NCBI GenBank assembly: GCA_021783895.1
Contig: JAJXTJ010000121.1
Location: 1-5,292 of the forward strand
From: Pseudomonadota bacterium
GTDB taxonomy: Bacteria; Pseudomonadota; Gammaproteobacteria; Burkholderiales; Sulfuricellaceae
Reading direction: 5' to 3'
Length of the DNA stretch: 5,292 nucleotides
Of this stretch, positions 1 through 5,292 are shown piece after piece (position 1 is the stretch's first letter; each line of letters opens with the position of its first letter). A program made the position numbers and the translations under genes. The notes beneath the pieces were generated by a model. The model worked only from the letters and a program-made list of their open reading frames with translations. It was not told where the DNA came from and did no database searches.

Positions 1-632
1 TCGAGTGCGGCGACACCAAGGTAATCTGCACCGCCAGCATCGACGAAAAAGTGCCACCCTTCCTGCGCGGCAAGGCTCAAGGGTGGACCACCGCCGAATA
101 CGGCATGCTGCCGCGCTCCACCAATACCCGCATCGACCGCGAGGCGGCCAGGGGAAAGCAGACCGGGCGCACCCAGGAAATCCAGCGCCTGATCGGACGT
201 TCCCTGCGCGCGGTGGTGGACTTGAAGGCGCTCGGCGAGCGCACTATCCAGATCGATTGCGATGTCATCCAGGCTGACGGCGGCACCCGTACCGCCAGCA
301 TCACCGGCGCTTATGTGGCGCTGCACGATGCCGTTTCCTTCCTGCTGAAGGCGGGCAAGCTGACGGCATCGCCGCTACGCGATTTCGTCGCCGCGGTTTC
401 GGTCGGAGTTTATCGGGGCGTGCCGGTGCTGGACCTGGACTATGCCGAGGATTCCGATTGCGACACCGACATGAACATCGTCATGACCGGCAGCGGCGGC
501 TTCGTCGAAGTGCAGGGGACGGCGGAAGGCGCGCCGTTCTCGCGTACTGAAATGGATGCCATGCTCGATCTTGGCCAGAGCGGGATCGCGCAACTGGTGG
601 CCAAGCAGAAGGCGGCGTTGGGAGTTGTTTGA
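1..632 (+). CDS. rph: Ribonuclease PH, 5'-truncated by window edge
   Basis: RNase PH is a phosphate-dependent 3'-to-5' exoribonuclease that trims the 3' ends of tRNA precursors in the cytoplasm. The frame is open from base 3 (bases 1-2 finish an earlier codon) to TGA at 630-632, giving 209 visible residues. The family is about 238 residues long, and alignment from memory to the E. coli protein puts the first visible Glu at about residue 31, so roughly 30 N-terminal residues lie outside the window. Family hallmarks are visible in order: [15 protein letters not shown], the phosphate-binding ADGGTRTAS segment, the acidic [10 protein letters not shown] metal-site region and the [12 protein letters not shown] block near the C-terminus. 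Nothing is missing or frameshifted. The GTG at position 51 could be taken for a start but lies inside the conserved domain. The gene faces the MDH-lyase fusion tail to tail across an inverted repeat; rdgB, often next to rph in related bacteria, is not here. Confidence 0.97.
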   Translation, partial: ECGDTKVICTASIDEKVPPFLRGKAQGWTTAEYGMLPRSTNTRIDREAARGKQTGRTQEIQRLIGRSLRAVVDLKALGERTIQIDCDVIQADGGTRTASITGAYVALHDAVSFLLKAGKLTASPLRDFVAAVSVGVYRGVPVLDLDYAEDSDCDTDMNIVMTGSGGFVEVQGTAEGAPFSRTEMDAMLDLGQSGIAQLVAKQKAALGVV

Positions 633-640
633 GATAACGG

Positions 641-793
641 AAAAAAGTTAACCACGGGGCACACGGGGATCACGGGGTAAAAAACCAAGTTAAGTCGGTT
701 CCGTCCAAGCGCCCGCAGGGGAGCGAGTCGAGGCCCCCAGTGGTTATCGCCTGTTTTGGGTTTCCCCGTGATCCCCGTGTGCCCCGTGGTTAA
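641..793 (-). terminator. Likely intrinsic terminator of the MDH-lyase gene
   Basis: Read on the minus strand, the inverted repeat begins 15 nt after the fusion gene's stop and would form a 30-bp GC-rich stem. The stem's last bases, TTAAC, are followed at once by six T residues (complement of the A run at 641-646), the arrangement of a rho-independent terminator. The 86-nt loop is far longer than usual, so folding may be slow. On the plus strand no U-tract follows the second arm (aaatgtcg), so termination of rph here would have to rely on the stem alone or on Rho. Confidence 0.5.
648..793. repeat. Perfect 30-bp inverted repeat made of 9-bp CACGGGG units
   Basis: Bases 648-677 and 764-793 are exact reverse complements over 30 bp, separated by 86 bp. 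Each arm begins or ends with TTAA and contains three tandem 9-bp units (accacgggg, cacacgggg, atcacgggg at 651-677). The central 86 bp show only short complementarity, such as GGGG/CCCC, and no coding potential. The arms lie exactly 15 bp from the rph stop and 15 bp from the stop of the opposing gene. Similar CACGGGG/CACGGAG-type short tandem arms facing each other are, to my knowledge, dispersed in many bacterial genomes and give spurious HG-rich ORFs. The terminal TTAA could be part of the repeat or a target-site duplication of a small non-autonomous element; neither can be decided from one copy. Confidence 0.93.
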
Positions 794-808
794 AATGTCG
801 TTTCAAAT

Positions 809-2821
809 TCAGGAAAAAAACCGCTGGAGCGCATCGGCCGGAATGTTCATTCCCGTCGAGCGTGCGCGTTGCAGAAGTTCCCAAAAGTAGCGGTAAGAGG
901 CGCGATCGTGCAGCTTGCCTCCCCACTGGATCGGTCCCCAATCTGCGTTCTGGGCGACGATGAGGAGGGTGGCGGCCTCGTTGACCTCGGTAAAGTTCGG
1001 GCGCATGGCTTCGACGATGGGCTGGATCTGGTTCGGATGGATGCTCCACATGCGCAGGAAGCCGAACTCAAGCTTGGCGCGGCGGGCATCTTCCCGCACC
1101 ACGTCAATGTCGCGTATTTCGGTGGTGACGTTGTGGCTGGGCACAACGCCGTTGCCCAGCGCGGCGGCAACGATATCGCACTTGGCGCGCACGATCAGCA
1201 AATGGCTGAACTGGTCGGGCGAACGCATGGCGGTGGCGGGAATGGCGCCATGATGTTCGGCGACGAAATCCATGATGCCGAAATTGAGGTTCTCGACATG
1301 CGGCAGGCGGGCGATCTCCCATGCCTGATGAAGCGCGCCGGGGGTCTCGATCATCACATGGACGGGTATCTCGCGGGCAATGCCGTGGCGGTTTCTCAGT
1401 TCGTCGAGCATGGTGATCTGCGTCAGGGCGTCATCGGCGCATTCCGGCTTGGGAAATACGATATAGGCCACGCGCTGCCCGGCCCGGCTGATGATGATTT
1501 CCAGTTCGTCGCGCCAGAACGGATGGCCGACATCATGGATACGGACACCGACACGATCGAAAGCATTCTCGCCGGACAGGATCAGGTCGGCGATCATGGC
1601 CGCATGTTCCTTCTCTTTGCCCGCGGAAGCTCCGTCCTCGCAATCGGCGGTGATGTCGAAAATGGGCCGCTCGTTGGTCAGCAGTTCGGTTTGAATCTTG
1701 AGAGCTTTTTTCAGCAGCTTTTCGCTGCCGGCATAGTGTTCGCAGGCTACCAGCAGGGGAAATGGCCGGCTGCCCGCATAGAGCACCTCGGCCGGGTGGA
1801 TCAAATTTTCGATGTCTTGAGTCGAGATAGCGGGCGAGCAGAGGGTTGAAGCGATCGTATACTCTTCCTGAAGTTCTTTCAGCGAGATGTCCATCTTCTC
1901 GCGCGAGAAAGCGTCGATTTCCAGGTTTTTGACGATTTCCCACTTGCCGTTGGCGGTGGTGCAGGGGAAGCCGTAGATCATGCCCTCCGGGATGCCGTAG
2001 GATCCATCGGAAACCACGCCCATGGTGACCCAGTGGCCGTTGGAGCCCAGGTTCCAGTCGCGCATGTGATCGATGGCGGCGACAGCGGCGGAGGCGGCGG
2101 AGGAAAGGCCGCGCGCCGCGATGATAGCCGCGCCGCGATTGCCGACCTTGCTGATGTATTCGTCCCGGTTCCAGGCTTCGTCGCTCACCAGATCCGGGTT
2201 GTGCCGGCCATCGATGGTGGCGAAGCGGATGTCCGGGTACATGGAGGGAGAGTGATTGCCCCACACCACCATCTTTTCAATGCTGGTGATCGGTGTGCTG
2301 GTGCAGCGTGCGAGTTTGGCGATGGCGCGGTTGTGGTCCAGCCGCATCATTGAGGTAAAGTTGGCTCTGGGCAGGCTCCTGGCCGTGTTCATGGTGATCA
2401 GCGCGTTGGTGTTGGACGGGTTGCCAAGCACGAGCACCTTGATGTCGCGGGAGGCCACTTCGTCGAGGGCTTTCCCCTGTTCGATGAAAATCCGGGCGTT
2501 TTCCAGCAGTAGTTCCTTGCGTTCCATGCCGGGACCACGGGGTTTGGAGCCCACCAGCAGCGCTTGCTGGGCATCCTTGAAGGCAATCCGGGGATCGGAG
2601 GTGCCGATCATGTCGATCAGCATCGGAAAGGCGCCGTCCGCCAGTTCCATCATTACGCCCTTCAATGCCTGCTGCGCCTTTTCGGTGGGCAATTCCAGCA
2701 ATTGCAGGATGACGGGCTGGTCCTTGCCGAGCATCTCGCCGCTGGCAATGCGAAACAGCAGCGCATAACCGATCTGTCCGGCAGCGCCAGTCACTGCGAC
2801 ACGAACGGGGGCTTTGGCCAT
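809..2821 (-). CDS. mdh: Malate dehydrogenase fused to CitE-like HpcH/HpaI lyase
   Basis: One 670-residue protein with two enzyme domains. Residues 1 to about 325 are an NAD-dependent malate dehydrogenase (malate to oxaloacetate, TCA cycle, cytoplasm). It shows the dinucleotide motif G12-AA-G15-QI-G18, the mobile loop [12 protein letters not shown] (R95, R101), N134-P-S-N137-T-N139, R160-L-D162 and the catalytic His of WGNHSP (H190). Residues about 342-670 form an HpcH/HpaI aldolase/citrate-lyase beta (CitE-like) TIM-barrel domain: [15 protein letters not shown] (393-398), R427 in VRIHD, metal-ligand candidates E492 (MIETPG) and D518 (GIMDF), then SIHPNQI (593-599). Each half has about its normal stand-alone length, with only about 15 linker residues between. 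No in-frame Met occurs from M310 to M409, so the lyase cannot be made from its own ATG. The ATG start is backed by AAGGAGG four bases upstream. The lyase substrate is not identifiable; malyl-CoA, citramalyl-CoA or citryl thioester are options. Confidence 0.95.
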   Translation of the reverse strand: MAKAPVRVAVTGAAGQIGYALLFRIASGEMLGKDQPVILQLLELPTEKAQQALKGVMMELADGAFPMLIDMIGTSDPRIAFKDAQQALLVGSKPRGPGMERKELLLENARIFIEQGKALDEVASRDIKVLVLGNPSNTNALITMNTARSLPRANFTSMMRLDHNRAIAKLARCTSTPITSIEKMVVWGNHSPSMYPDIRFATIDGRHNPDLVSDEAWNRDEYISKVGNRGAAIIAARGLSSAASAAVAAIDHMRDWNLGSNGHWVTMGVVSDGSYGIPEGMIYGFPCTTANGKWEIVKNLEIDAFSREKMDISLKELQEEYTIASTLCSPAISTQDIENLIHPAEVLYAGSRPFPLLVACEHYAGSEKLLKKALKIQTELLTNERPIFDITADCEDGASAGKEKEHAAMIADLILSGENAFDRVGVRIHDVGHPFWRDELEIIISRAGQRVAYIVFPKPECADDALTQITMLDELRNRHGIAREIPVHVMIETPGALHQAWEIARLPHVENLNFGIMDFVAEHHGAIPATAMRSPDQFSHLLIVRAKCDIVAAALGNGVVPSHNVTTEIRDIDVVREDARRAKLEFGFLRMWSIHPNQIQPIVEAMRPNFTEVNEAATLLIVAQNADWGPIQWGGKLHDRASYRYFWELLQRARSTGMNIPADALQRFFS

Positions 2822-2825
2822 GAGG

Positions 2826-2832
2826 CCTCCTT
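2826..2832 (-). promoter_or_regulatory. Strong Shine-Dalgarno site of the MDH-lyase gene
   Basis: The minus strand reads AAGGAGG here, a full anti-16S match, with a four-base spacer (cctc) before the ATG at 2821-2819. The spacer is slightly short, but the site fixes the start, since the encoded N-terminus ([15 protein letters not shown]) matches that of family members. Confidence 0.85.
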
Positions 2833-2858
2833 AAAAATAGTCGGGTAAAGTTGCAATA

Positions 2859-2882
2859 TCGATGCGATCATGACAGCATCGA
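2859..2882. promoter_or_regulatory. 24-bp near-perfect dyad, candidate operator
   Basis: TCGATGC and GCATCGA face each other across ten bases whose core, TCATGA, is itself palindromic. In all, 20 of 24 positions are two-fold symmetric about the 2870/2871 junction. It lies 38 bp before the MDH-lyase start codon and just downstream of the proposed minus-strand -10 box. This position would suit a dimeric repressor or, in RNA, a small leader hairpin. No regulator gene lies in the window. I do not recognise the motif as a known family box. Confidence 0.5.
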
Positions 2883-2897
2883 GAATAATGAGCCGCA

Positions 2898-2927
2898 ATG
2901 ATAGATGGTATTGTTGTGGGGTGTAAA
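2898..2927 (-). promoter_or_regulatory. Candidate sigma-70 promoter for the MDH-lyase gene
   Basis: On the minus strand TTTACA (2927-2922; five of six consensus bases) is followed after 18 bp by TATCAT (2903-2898; five of six). The start point would fall near 2890, giving a leader of about 70 nt that contains the 24-bp dyad. The match is good, but the region is AT-rich, so chance resemblance is possible. Confidence 0.4.
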
Positions 2928-3011
2928 TATCTGCAACCGGTTAACCCACATGTTTTGCTCCTTGCCGCTATAATGTTCTCCGGCGCTAAACGGGAAATCT
3001 GGAGAATGCGT

Positions 3012-3044
3012 GGTCAATAAGCTCTTTTTATGACCCTATTTTTT
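3012..3044 (+). terminator. Weak terminator-like hairpin with T-tract
   Basis: GGTCAATAA (3012-3020) can pair with TTATGACC (3028-3035), leaving one bulged A, and six T residues follow at 3039-3044. The stem is AU-rich and no gene on the plus strand ends just before it. It sits just upstream of the best rightward promoter, so it could shield that promoter from upstream transcription, or be a chance structure. Confidence 0.25.
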
Positions 3045-3052
3045 AAACTATA

Positions 3053-3080
3053 TTGTCAATCTTTCGAACTTCTTTATAAT
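3053..3080 (+). promoter_or_regulatory. Sigma-70 promoter for the Fe-S/flavoprotein operon
   Basis: TTGTCA (3053-3058; five of six) and a perfect TATAAT (3075-3080) are separated by 16 bp. Transcription would start near 3086-3088, leaving a leader of about 117 nt before the ATG at 3204. This is the best promoter match in the intergenic region and points at the correct operon. Confidence 0.6.
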
Positions 3081-3107
3081 CAGATCGCTTTGTCTTGAGT
3101 TAAATGG

Positions 3108-3157
3108 GCGACTGAGCCGGTTGGTTTCCCCCGCTTAAAGATGTTGGCTCCAGTCGC
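3108..3157 (+). promoter_or_regulatory. Strong hairpin in the leader of the Fe-S/flavoprotein operon
   Basis: GCGACTGAGCC (3108-3118) pairs with GGCTCCAGTCGC (3146-3157) to give an 11-bp stem with a single bulged base and a 27-nt loop. No T-run follows, so it is not an intrinsic terminator. It lies inside the predicted leader, 46 nt before the start codon. The loop sequence CCCGC could pair with GCGGG at 3179-3183, just before the ribosome site, as a pseudoknot; this part is speculative. It matches no riboswitch class that I recognise. Confidence 0.45.
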
Positions 3158-3203
3158 TGTGCGGCATAGTATCTGATTGCGGGAATTAAATAAGGGTTTT
3201 CAT

Positions 3204-3947
3204 ATGGCTAGCGTGCCGGCAGGAACAACGAATAGTCTGTCTGTTTCACAGATTAACGAGAAGCTCGATGCGGCGGGGGAGCGCCTGATCACGGTTTACA
3301 TCATGGGCAAGGCCTACGAGGTGCCAGCCGAGGCGACCATCATGGGCGCCATCGAATATGCTGGCCACCAGATCATCCGCGGCGCCGGTTGCCGCGAGGG
3401 CTATTGCGGCGCCTGCGCCACCATCTACCGCTTGCCCGGCGACTACAAGATCCGCACCGGACTGGCCTGCATGACTCTGGTCGAAGAGGGCATGACGCTG
3501 GCCCAGATCCCCTCGGTTCCTGCCGAGAAGGCGATCTACGACATCGAGAAACTCAAGCCCAACGTCAGCGCCATCCAGCAGATGTACCCGTCGGTGTTCC
3601 GTTGCGTCGCGTGCGGAACCTGCACCAAGTCCTGTCCGCAAGGACTCCAGGTCATGGATTATGTCCAGGCCGCCAAGCGGGGCGATATTGCCGCAGTGAT
3701 GGACCTGTCCTTCGACTGCGTCGTCTGCGGGCTGTGCATGCTGCGCTGCCCGGCCGAAATCACTCAGCCCCTGATGGGCATCATGGCGAAGCGCCTTTAC
3801 GGCCGCTATCTGCGCAAGGACAGCCCGGAACTGGCGGAGCGCGTCAAGGCGGTGGAAGAAGGTGTCTACGAGGCCGAATACGCTGAAATGATGTCGATGA
3901 GCCGCGAAGCTTTATCCGAGCGTTACTACGCTCGGGACACGGAATAA
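3204..3947 (+). CDS. Succinate dehydrogenase/fumarate reductase-type Fe-S subunit, non-classical
   Basis: A 247-residue electron-transfer subunit expected to carry electrons between the flavoprotein encoded next and a quinone, thiol or other partner. The N-terminal half is a plant-type 2Fe-2S domain: C63, C68, C71 and C89 (GCREGYCGAC, then TGLAC). E. coli SdhB has Asp at the third position; here it is Cys. The C-terminal half holds two complete Cx2Cx2Cx3CP motifs, C134/137/140/144 and C172/175/178/182, predicting two 4Fe-4S clusters. Classical SdhB has a 3Fe-4S site with Cx5Cx3CP in the second position. The charged C-terminal tail is probably helical. No signal peptide or membrane segment is seen, so a cytoplasmic location is expected. 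ATG 3204 is chosen over TTG 3177 because AAGGG lies seven bases before it and the TTG has no ribosome site. It precedes the flavoprotein by 12 bp, so the two are one operon. An HdrC-like or dicluster ferredoxin role is the alternative reading. Confidence 0.9.
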   Translation: MASVPAGTTNSLSVSQINEKLDAAGERLITVYIMGKAYEVPAEATIMGAIEYAGHQIIRGAGCREGYCGACATIYRLPGDYKIRTGLACMTLVEEGMTLAQIPSVPAEKAIYDIEKLKPNVSAIQQMYPSVFRCVACGTCTKSCPQGLQVMDYVQAAKRGDIAAVMDLSFDCVVCGLCMLRCPAEITQPLMGIMAKRLYGRYLRKDSPELAERVKAVEEGVYEAEYAEMMSMSREALSERYYARDTE

Positions 3948-3959
3948 GAGGGGAATCAG

Positions 3960-5292
3960 ATGTATCCAGAGTACATGGAAGAATCGTTGCGCAAGGTGGT
4001 CCAGACGCGGCCCGCTCGCCTGGAATTGGCCAGGAAGACCGCCCCCGTTTACCCGCCCATGAATGCCGATGAGCGGCGCAAGGTTCTGGAGGATTTTCAT
4101 CCCGATTTCAAACCTGACGCCCTGCGTCCGGTAAGCATCGGCCCCAACCGGGGCGAGACGCTGACCACCGAAGTCGCCGACCTGCTGGAATCCCATTCCT
4201 GGCTGCGCAGCGAGCAGGTGAATCTCGACAAGCCGGATTTTGAAACCGATCTTCTGATCATCGGCGGCGGCGGCGCCGGCTGCAATGCCGCGCTGGTCGC
4301 CATGCAGCAACACGGCATCCGTTCGTTGATCGCCACCAAGCTGCGCATGGGCGACGCCAACACCATGATGTCCCAGGGCGGCATGCAGGCGGCCGTGTCG
4401 CGCACCGATTCGCCGACCAAGCACTATCTGGACGCCATCGGCGGCGGCCATTTCGAGAACAAGCCCGAGCTGGTCAAGGCGCTCACCGAAGACGGCCCCG
4501 GCGTGGTCAAATGGCTCGAAGATCTGGGCGTGGTGTGGGACAAGGAAGAAGACGGCTCCATCCAGGTGCGGCATGGCGGCGGCACCATGCGCAAGCGCAT
4601 GGTGTCCTGCCGCGACTACACCGGCGCGATGATCATGCGCACCCTGATGGACGAGGTGCGCAACCACCCCGACATGATCGACATCAAGGAATTCATGCCG
4701 GCGGTGGAATTGATCATGGACGACGAAGGCCGTTGCGCCGGCGCCATCCTTTACGACATGGACAGCGAGGAATTTTTCACCGTCAAGGCGAAATCGACCC
4801 TGATCGCCACCGGCGGCTACGGTCGCCTGCACATTCGCGGCTTCGACACCACCAACCATTACGGCGCCACCGGCGACGGGCTGGTGATGGCCTACCGCGC
4901 TGGTGCCAAGCTGATGTACATGGACTCCGTCCAGTACCACCCGACCGGTGTTTCGTTCCCCGAGCAGATCGCCGGCTTCCTGGTCACCGAGGCGATCCGC
5001 GGCGCCGGCGGCCAGCCGCTCAACAAGGACGGCGAGCTGTTCGTGTTCCCGCGCGAGCCGCGCGACATCGAGGCCTCGGCCATCATCCGCGAATGCGTGC
5101 AGAACGGCGGCGGCGTCGAAACCCCGTCGGGACGTTTTGGCGTGTGGCTGGATTCGCCGCTGATCGACATGCTGCACGGCGAGGGATACACCGAGAAGCA
5201 CTTCCCGGCGATGTATCGCCAGTTCATCCGCTACGGCATCGACATCACGAAGCTGCCGATGCTGATCTACCCGTCATTGCACTACCAGAATG
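3960..5292 (+). CDS. Succinate dehydrogenase/fumarate reductase-type flavoprotein subunit, 3'-truncated
   Basis: The FAD-containing catalytic subunit, interconverting succinate and fumarate or a similar dicarboxylate pair. It is open for 444 codons to the window edge; relatives are near 550-600 residues. ATG 3960 follows GAGGGG with a six-base spacer. An N-terminal extension of about 95 residues, lacking a signal peptide or Tat motif, precedes the Rossmann motif DLLIIGGGGAG (97-107), which normally lies near the start. SQGGMQAA (138-145) matches the family AQGG block, but the position of the FAD-linking His holds Asn134, so FAD is probably bound non-covalently. Further family motifs are ATGGYGR, QYHPTG (H327), TEAIRGAGG, Arg377 in SAIIRE (possible proton-shuttle Arg) and H441 in LHYQN, matching the CHYMMGG His of SdhA. 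The retained active-site residues favour dicarboxylate chemistry over L-aspartate oxidase or adenylylsulfate reductase. The preferred direction is unknown. Confidence 0.9.
   Translation, partial: MYPEYMEESLRKVVQTRPARLELARKTAPVYPPMNADERRKVLEDFHPDFKPDALRPVSIGPNRGETLTTEVADLLESHSWLRSEQVNLDKPDFETDLLIIGGGGAGCNAALVAMQQHGIRSLIATKLRMGDANTMMSQGGMQAAVSRTDSPTKHYLDAIGGGHFENKPELVKALTEDGPGVVKWLEDLGVVWDKEEDGSIQVRHGGGTMRKRMVSCRDYTGAMIMRTLMDEVRNHPDMIDIKEFMPAVELIMDDEGRCAGAILYDMDSEEFFTVKAKSTLIATGGYGRLHIRGFDTTNHYGATGDGLVMAYRAGAKLMYMDSVQYHPTGVSFPEQIAGFLVTEAIRGAGGQPLNKDGELFVFPREPRDIEASAIIRECVQNGGGVETPSGRFGVWLDSPLIDMLHGEGYTEKHFPAMYRQFIRYGIDITKLPMLIYPSLHYQN

Noticed and set aside
744..1049. Minus-strand ORF with an HGAHGDHGE-rich tail
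   Set aside because: It is a shadow of the lyase frame; the His-Gly pattern is only the 9-bp repeat arm read in another frame.
869..1849. 326-codon plus-strand ORF inside the MDH-lyase gene
   Set aside because: It is antisense to a conserved lyase domain and its protein resembles no family I recognise.
2935..2946. Overlapping palindromes AACCGGTT and GGTTAACC in the divergent region
   Set aside because: Eight-base palindromes are expected by chance at this length and match no known operator or FNR/ArcA-type box convincingly.
2973..3020. 15-codon ATG ORF ending in the hairpin stem, like an attenuator leader peptide
   Set aside because: The ATG overlaps the only candidate -10 box, there is no ribosome site, and the codons show no meaningful residue run.
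3177..3203. TTG start adding nine residues to the Fe-S subunit
   Set aside because: It has no Shine-Dalgarno site, whereas ATG 3204 has AAGGG at good spacing.
3201..3212. CATATGGCTAGC at the Fe-S gene start equals the NdeI-NheI start of common expression vectors
   Set aside because: The match stops after these 12 bases; the following sequence is not the vector tag, and the upstream DNA is an ordinary AT-rich leader without a T7 promoter or lac operator.
3912..5201. Long 429-codon minus-strand ORF opposite the flavoprotein
   Set aside because: The plus strand encodes clear, ordered flavoprotein motifs over the same bases; long antisense ORFs are expected in GC-rich codon-biased DNA, and this one shows only low-complexity His/Ala/Gly/Val composition.

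Overview
The window looks like a piece of a betaproteobacterial chromosome. This is inferred from the close family resemblance of the proteins, and from a malate dehydrogenase gene lying next to a CitE-like lyase and divergent from succinate dehydrogenase-type genes, a neighbourhood I know from Betaproteobacteria. The genus cannot be fixed from the sequence. Coding DNA is clearly GC-rich, while the central divergent intergenic region is AT-rich.

Layout: (1) 1-632, plus strand: the 3' part of rph (RNase PH), missing about 30 N-terminal codons. (2) 633-808: a convergent intergenic region filled by a perfect 30-bp inverted repeat built of 9-bp units, lying exactly 15 bp from the stop codon on each side. 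It probably ends transcription of the minus-strand gene. (3) 809-2821, minus strand: one uninterrupted 670-codon gene encoding a complete malate dehydrogenase fused in frame to a complete HpcH/HpaI (CitE-like) lyase domain. (4) 2822-3203: a 382-bp AT-rich divergent control region. It holds candidate promoters for both directions, a 24-bp near-perfect dyad, a weak terminator-like hairpin and a strong hairpin in the leader of the rightward operon. (5) 3204-3947, plus: an iron-sulfur subunit of the succinate dehydrogenase/fumarate reductase superfamily. (6) 3960-5292, plus: the matching flavoprotein subunit, open to the window edge.

The most interesting part is the pairing of the fused MDH-lyase with a divergent, non-classical succinate dehydrogenase/fumarate reductase. 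The iron-sulfur subunit has two complete Cx2Cx2Cx3CP motifs where classical SdhB has a 3Fe-4S site. The flavoprotein has Asn where classical SdhA/FrdA carries the FAD-linking His, and has an unusual N-terminal extension of about 95 residues. The gene order is B-A, with no membrane-anchor genes upstream. These traits point toward the heterodisulfide-reductase-linked or soluble branch of the family, and predict an HdrB-like (CCG-domain) gene just beyond the right edge. All proteins act around the C4 part of the TCA cycle (malate, oxaloacetate, fumarate, succinate, acyl-CoA cleavage), so co-regulation from the shared divergent region is plausible. The direction of flux cannot be read from the sequence.
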